A stretch of DNA of 64,000 nt from Lineus longissimus (taxonomy: Eukaryota; Nemertea; Pilidiophora; Heteronemertea; Lineidae): positions 5,766,001 through 5,830,000 of the forward strand of contig NC_088323.1 of assembly GCF_910592395.1 (NCBI RefSeq), given 5' to 3'. This document shows, in pieces, positions 60,218 to 64,000 of this stretch. A program made the position numbers and the translations under genes. The stretch's first letter is position 1, and the number at the start of each line of letters is the position of its first letter. The notes beneath the pieces were generated by a model that made no database searches, was not told the DNA's origin, and worked only from the letters and a program-made list of their open reading frames with translations.

Positions 60218-63033
60218 GTAAGCTACATGTGAATACAGACCACATCTAGAGCCAAAGTCTGCTGAAATATCTGCCCAAGGAATTAAAAAAATTGGGTGTT
60301 TTGACGGAATAAAATCGCGATAAAAATGGCTGCTCTTTTGTTTCCTTGTCGTTGGTCTTTTGTTTGTTTACATCTCGTCAGCTGAAATCATTTTGTCATT
60401 GCCCTTTGGCCAGCTTGGCATGGCCCCTTTTTTGAAAATGGCCATTTCCTGAACCAGGCCATATCATCTGTAGTCTCCTAAAGACGAAAGTAAGCAACTA
60501 CTTGGCAGTGCTCAGTCTTGTCTTAGTTTCGAGAGTTGTAGCCTAACAGAGTTGCACTACAGAGACAGTCTCTGTCTCGTTTCCTGGCCCCTGGCCTTTC
60601 TATCGCAACCACTATTAAGCAGTGTACCACTAAATTAAGTTTGGTTAAAAGACGTACAAATATAACTACAATACGTACAGCATGGACACTAGGCCTATAT
60701 CAAATGGTGTCTTTTTCAGAAGAGGAGCCTGTAGAGGGCGGAGAAGAACCAGAAGGTACAGGGCTGATGAATCTCAAAAACAACTACAAGAACACCCCTC
60801 TTCCACATCAGCAGGTACCTGCAAAAGATATCAATGGGATGGAAGAAATTGACCATCAGAGTGAAGTAAAAGAGTTCGCTTCTGGACCGTCCTTGGATAA
60901 TACGCCAAGATTTGGAGAATTAATTGTACGTATCTTGTCTTTAAAATTGTTTCTTTCATGCCTTTAAAAACCATTTTTCTCTCCTCCTTTTAAATAAAAT
61001 TGGGTCTATAACAAAGTGTTCACAAAGAATTAAATATGTATGAAAATATTTTTCAGGATCACCCTTACATGAGCACAGACCAGGACCATGACAAAAAGCT
61101 TCGGAACAAAACAAAGAATAAGGCTGAAAAGATAAAACTGTTCACCTGCGTTTTCTGCTACAAGTCGTTCTCACAACAATACATCCTGAATCGTCATCTT
61201 CCCGTTCATACAGATGACCGAAAGTACGGCTGCAGCGTTTGCGGAAAGATGTTCCGTCAGGCCAGCACGCTGTGTCGTCATAAAGTAGTCCACACGAACG
61301 AGAAGCGTTACGCCTGCAAAAGTTGTGATAAGTCTTTTAATCGTGTCTCTACACTCATTGCTCACGAGAAGATACACGTTGGAGACAAAGCATACATTTG
61401 TCCTACCTGCGGAAAAGGATTTCACCAGGTTGGTATGGCACTGAGATCGACTTGGTCACGGAATTTTTGACAAATATGTATTCATCAGCAGCTTGAGGCA
61501 AGAAATTATTGTGTCCCCCTTCTCCTTCAATGCATGATTCGAATTCAATGGGTTAGCAGACTTTTGTTACACATCGCCAATAAGAGTCCCTCCAAACTGA
61601 CTGAACAACAAGCTATTCTCACTTGTATGAGGATAGCTGAGTGATTCGAACACACCCAGTCCCCTAGTGTCCATTATTAGTAATCTGAAGATTGAATTGA
61701 TTTTGACCCCCTTGCTCCTGCCTATAGTCCCCATTTAAGTGCCCCTGATAACGTTGTATATCTTAATCTGCCTGATACCTTTTATTATTTCACAAGAAGC
61801 CCCAATCTTTTGAACATGTTTTGCAGTTTTCTCTCAGACGCCAATTATTCTATCTTTCAGAAGGGCAATCTCAAGAACCACATCTTCACCCACACAGGAG
61901 AAAAACCATATGTTTGCAAAATCGAGTCTTGTGGAAAATCGTTCAACCAACTTTCGAATCTCTCCGTGCACATGACAATGAAGCATAAAGAAGAAGTTTG
62001 TGTCATTCCTGACAAGGGCGTCAAGACTCTCGCAGAGGTTAAAGCTCAAAGCGTGGCGAGTCACAAGGAGAGGTGTGATATTTGTGATATGAGTTTCAAT
62101 ACTGAAGCAGAGTTGAAGACTCATAAGGAAGAGAAGCATTTAATTATGCATGTGATGCCACCTCCAGGCAGGGTTGCAAACAATTCTGAGCAGACGGTAA
62201 GAGAGGGGGAGGTGATTGTTGCGAGCTCGGTCGGTCGAGCGGTCAATGACCCCCATTGTCGAACTATTACTCTTCCAAATGGTGATAAGACCATTATGCC
62301 TACGAAGCGGAAACAAAATGCAAAAGGCCTTGATTGTTGGTATGATATGGACGACAATGTCAGAGCAGCGGCGTCCATTTTGATGGAGTTAGAATCGAGT
62401 TCCGGAGTTCAGGTTCAAAGTCCTAAAGCGGTTCAGGATATGGTCATAGTCGAGAGTGTCGCTATTGAGCAGGAAGAGCCCGCATGTTCTCAGAATAATA
62501 TGGAAATACATCTTGTTGAAACAGGAATGAATACGGTAGAATCGGATGCTGTCCAAACTGGAACTGTTGCTAATGTGTCGTCTGTGTTGCCAGCAGGTTT
62601 GCATAAAATCGGCACGACAGATGACGGACAGATGTTGGCACTTTTGGTTAAGGTTGATGGGACATGCTCGTTGGTAAAAGTTCCTGAGAAAGGACCAACT
62701 CCAATGGCATCCCAAGCTTCAGAAGAATTTACTTCTTTGTTGGTATCCCCTGCTGGTGGTGTAGAGGGGGCTGAAATTTCTCCAATTTCAAACATTCCTC
62801 CTCCAGCACAACCTCATAGTTCATCCCAATTTGATATCAGTGGAGAAGGTCAGGTCAACTCTGTTTTAAGTCAAGCTCCTGGGGGCGGTGTGACCAATTC
62901 TTTGGATAGTTTTGACCTCAAGACAGCAGCAGGTCAAATCAAAGAATCTACCACAAGTGTTTTGGAGCAAAATGCCTTGGTTGTGGAAGAGGCTGCTGGT
63001 GATCAGTATATCATGCAGGTTGCATTAGTTTGA
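60154..63033 (+). CDS. C2H2 zinc-finger protein with SNAG-like N terminus, gene span of four coding exons
   Basis: Exons 60154-60217, 60720-60925, 61057-61428 and 61861-63033. Introns are GT-AG and phases match, giving 604 aa. The N terminus MPKSFLPRK resembles the SNAG repressor motif of GFI1, Snail, Scratch and OVO proteins. Five C2H2 fingers occupy about residues 119-256, with TGEKP-type linkers before finger 5; finger 5 has a C-x4-C spacing. A sixth isolated finger is at about 286-307. The C-terminal half is acidic, glutamine- and serine-rich, with no known domain, and ends [10 protein letters not shown]. It is probably a nuclear DNA-binding transcription factor, perhaps a repressor recruiting LSD1/CoREST through the SNAG motif. 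I could not name an orthologue. Confidence 0.9.
60720..60925 (+). CDS. SNAG zinc-finger gene exon 2
   Basis: The acceptor is GTCTTTTTCAG and the donor GTACGT. It encodes [20 protein letters not shown] and onward, an acidic, low-complexity linker. Ends in phase 0. Confidence 0.85.
61057..61428 (+). CDS. SNAG zinc-finger gene exon 3: fingers 1-3 and half of 4
   Basis: The acceptor is ATATTTTTCAG and the donor GTTGGT after CACCAG. It encodes a basic stretch ([15 protein letters not shown]) and three complete fingers: [38 protein letters not shown] and [19 protein letters not shown]. Finger 4 is split by the intron after KGFHQ. Confidence 0.95.
61429..61860 (+). other. Intron inside finger 4
   Basis: 432-bp GT-AG intron. 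No recognised feature inside. Confidence 0.85.
61861..63033 (+). CDS. SNAG zinc-finger gene exon 4: fingers 4-6 and C terminus
   Basis: The acceptor is TATCTTTCAG. It begins [19 protein letters not shown], completing finger 4, then finger 5 ([19 protein letters not shown]) and an isolated finger 6 ([17 protein letters not shown]). About 300 residues of non-domain sequence follow up to TGA at 63031-63033. An upstream ATG at 61810 in the same frame lies in the intron and is not needed. Confidence 0.95.
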   Translation, partial: KGNLKNHIFTHTGEKPYVCKIESCGKSFNQLSNLSVHMTMKHKEEVCVIPDKGVKTLAEVKAQSVASHKERCDICDMSFNTEAELKTHKEEKHLIMHVMPPPGRVANNSEQTVREGEVIVASSVGRAVNDPHCRTITLPNGDKTIMPTKRKQNAKGLDCWYDMDDNVRAAASILMELESSSGVQVQSPKAVQDMVIVESVAIEQEEPACSQNNMEIHLVETGMNTVESDAVQTGTVANVSSVLPAGLHKIGTTDDGQMLALLVKVDGTCSLVKVPEKGPTPMASQASEEFTSLLVSPAGGVEGAEISPISNIPPPAQPHSSSQFDISGEGQVNSVLSQAPGGGVTNSLDSFDLKTAAGQIKESTTSVLEQNALVVEEAAGDQYIMQVALV

Positions 63034-63071
63034 AGGGAAAATCTGTTTAAAAAGGTACTGGTGTCTTCATA

Positions 63072-63135
63072 GCCTGGTGGTTAGCGCTGGCTACCACGTA
63101 AAAGGGCACCAGCCAGTTTGATCCTGGGGTGAACC
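63072..63135 (+). repeat. tRNA-like SINE fragment
   Basis: GCCTGGTGGTTAGCGC is A-box-like and CCAGTTTGATCCTG B-box-like, with tRNA-like spacing. It lacks a clean cloverleaf. Confidence 0.45.
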
Positions 63136-63318
63136 CCGGATTGTATTGCTGGATGAACTGGTGTGCTTAACATTAAAGGGCGACCGTATGAGATGGTAAT
63201 TTTATTTCCCCACAAGAGAGCGCCCCCTCCCCCCAAGGGATACTGATCTGTAACGAGGTGATTTTTGGTAATTTTGGGCAAAAATTATATGCTATGAATG
63301 TCATTTTTAAGAAATGGA

Positions 63319-63324
63319 AATAAA
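63319..63324 (+). promoter_or_regulatory. Candidate polyadenylation signal of the zinc-finger gene
   Basis: First AATAAA after the stop codon, about 285 bp downstream. Confidence 0.45.
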
Positions 63325-63674
63325 TGAAATTGAATCATGATATATTAGTTTTGAGTTGACTGGATGTGGTGCTATCCAACCTAAAATATTTTGGTTGTCT
63401 GTTGACTCCTGAGACAGTCCTTTAGTCCTGGGTAGCATTGTCGGTCAACGACCCAGAGCCTTATGATCATCTTCAGAAAGGTTGTGGCACCATAGCCCAT
63501 TTCACAGACAGAGCAAGGTGTATGATAAGACCGACAAATCACAACCAACGGTCTTTACCGAATTCTGTCTTTCATCTCTTGATTGTGAAACTTAGTTCTA
63601 GCACAACCCGTTTCACGGCGCTAGCGCATTGGGCAATAAAGTAGTTTTTAAAGGTCGGGAACATGGCAAACTGT

Positions 63675-63876
63675 GATTGGTCAACGTCAGCAAAGTAAGA
63701 AGGATTTTTGTATATATACGCAAAAATATCTTCCTTTAACCTCACAATTAGGATCTATTCGATAGATTAATGTATCTCTAATGTTTCAAGATGTTATTTG
63801 AATATTATCTTTGGTGATTGTAACCTAAAATAAAGACAGAATATATATCTGTTCTTAGGATTATTTTACCGGAAGT
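63675..63876 (+). promoter_or_regulatory. Candidate promoter of the gene at the window edge
   Basis: It contains an inverted CCAAT word (GATTGG, 63675-63680), a TATATATA at 63711-63718 and a consensus ETS site ACCGGAAGT at 63868-63876, 77 bp before the ATG. Each is short; together they suggest a promoter. Confidence 0.35.
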
Positions 63877-63952
63877 TGGAAACACACAGAGGTACCCGCT
63901 GAGTTCCAAGGCATCACTTTTTCATGTTGTGGCCAAAAACGCCGGCTAAAAG

Positions 63953-64000
63953 ATGAAATTCTCGTCAAAATTAGTGGTTTTCTTGTGTTTGGGTTTCCTC
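63953..64000 (+). CDS. Start of a possible secreted or membrane protein, cut by the window edge
   Basis: ATG at 63953 opens MKFSSKLVVFLCLGFL, sixteen codons running off the window. A lysine near the N terminus followed by a hydrophobic core is the pattern of a signal peptide. The product cannot be named. The ETS and TATA-like motifs just upstream support a real start, but a chance open frame of this length is possible. Confidence 0.45.
   Translation, partial: MKFSSKLVVFLCLGFL

Larger units (their letters stand above)
63034..63952 (+). other. 3' UTR of the zinc-finger gene and intergenic sequence
   Basis: It holds a tRNA-like SINE piece (about 63072-63135), AATAAA words at 63319 and 63635, and promoter-like motifs for the next gene (below). 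No other gene is seen. Confidence 0.55.

Noticed and set aside
1-64000. CRISPR array, prokaryotic operons or viral genome
   Set aside because: Tandem arrays (24, 31 and 34 bp) have no spacer structure; genes are spliced with long introns.

Overview
The window is nuclear DNA of an intron-rich animal. All genes are split by GT-AG introns, one intron is about 29 kb, and untranslated regions are long. Two proteins are clear bilaterian families (RBMS-type RNA-binding protein and TRBP/PACT-type dsRNA-binding protein). Homopolymer G/C runs, dispersed tRNA-like SINE fragments and short inverted-repeat DNA elements suggest a marine invertebrate. A deuterostome such as an echinoderm or hemichordate is a guess; the sequence does not settle the phylum.

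Layout: (1) 999-44464, + strand: an RBMS-family gene assembled from ten coding exons whose phases all match, giving 463 codons plus stop. Exon 1 (999-1100) is the least certain; exons 2-10 (30094-44464) are secure. Intron 1 (about 29 kb) carries most of the repeats: two copies of one inverted-repeat DNA element with separate 9-bp target duplications, a 24-bp minisatellite, tRNA-derived SINE pieces and several local duplications. (2) About 44465-52990: probable very long 3' UTR of that gene, T/G-rich on the + strand. (3) About 53000-54680: convergent intergenic segment with a 34-bp x5 tandem repeat between two copies of a 140-bp repeat. (4) 59358-56582, - strand: complete TRBP/PACT homologue, six coding exons, 330 aa, three dsRNA-binding domains, with a small inverted-repeat element in its probable 3' UTR. 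(5) 59359-60153: CpG-rich divergent promoter shared with (6) 60154-63033, + strand: a C2H2 zinc-finger protein of 604 aa with a SNAG-like N terminus. (7) 63953-64000: start of a further + strand ORF with a signal-peptide-like N terminus, cut by the window edge.

The RBMS protein would bind single-stranded A/U-rich RNA or DNA, the TRBP/PACT protein would partner Dicer in small-RNA processing, and the zinc-finger protein is probably a nuclear repressor. Nothing shows that they form one pathway; the last two share only a promoter region. I found no convincing new biological system. The items most worth a second look are the paired 9-bp-TSD elements, the many RFX X-box-like palindromes, the SNAG zinc-finger gene with its divergent promoter and CTCF-like site, and the nested inverted repeats in the TRBP 3' UTR.
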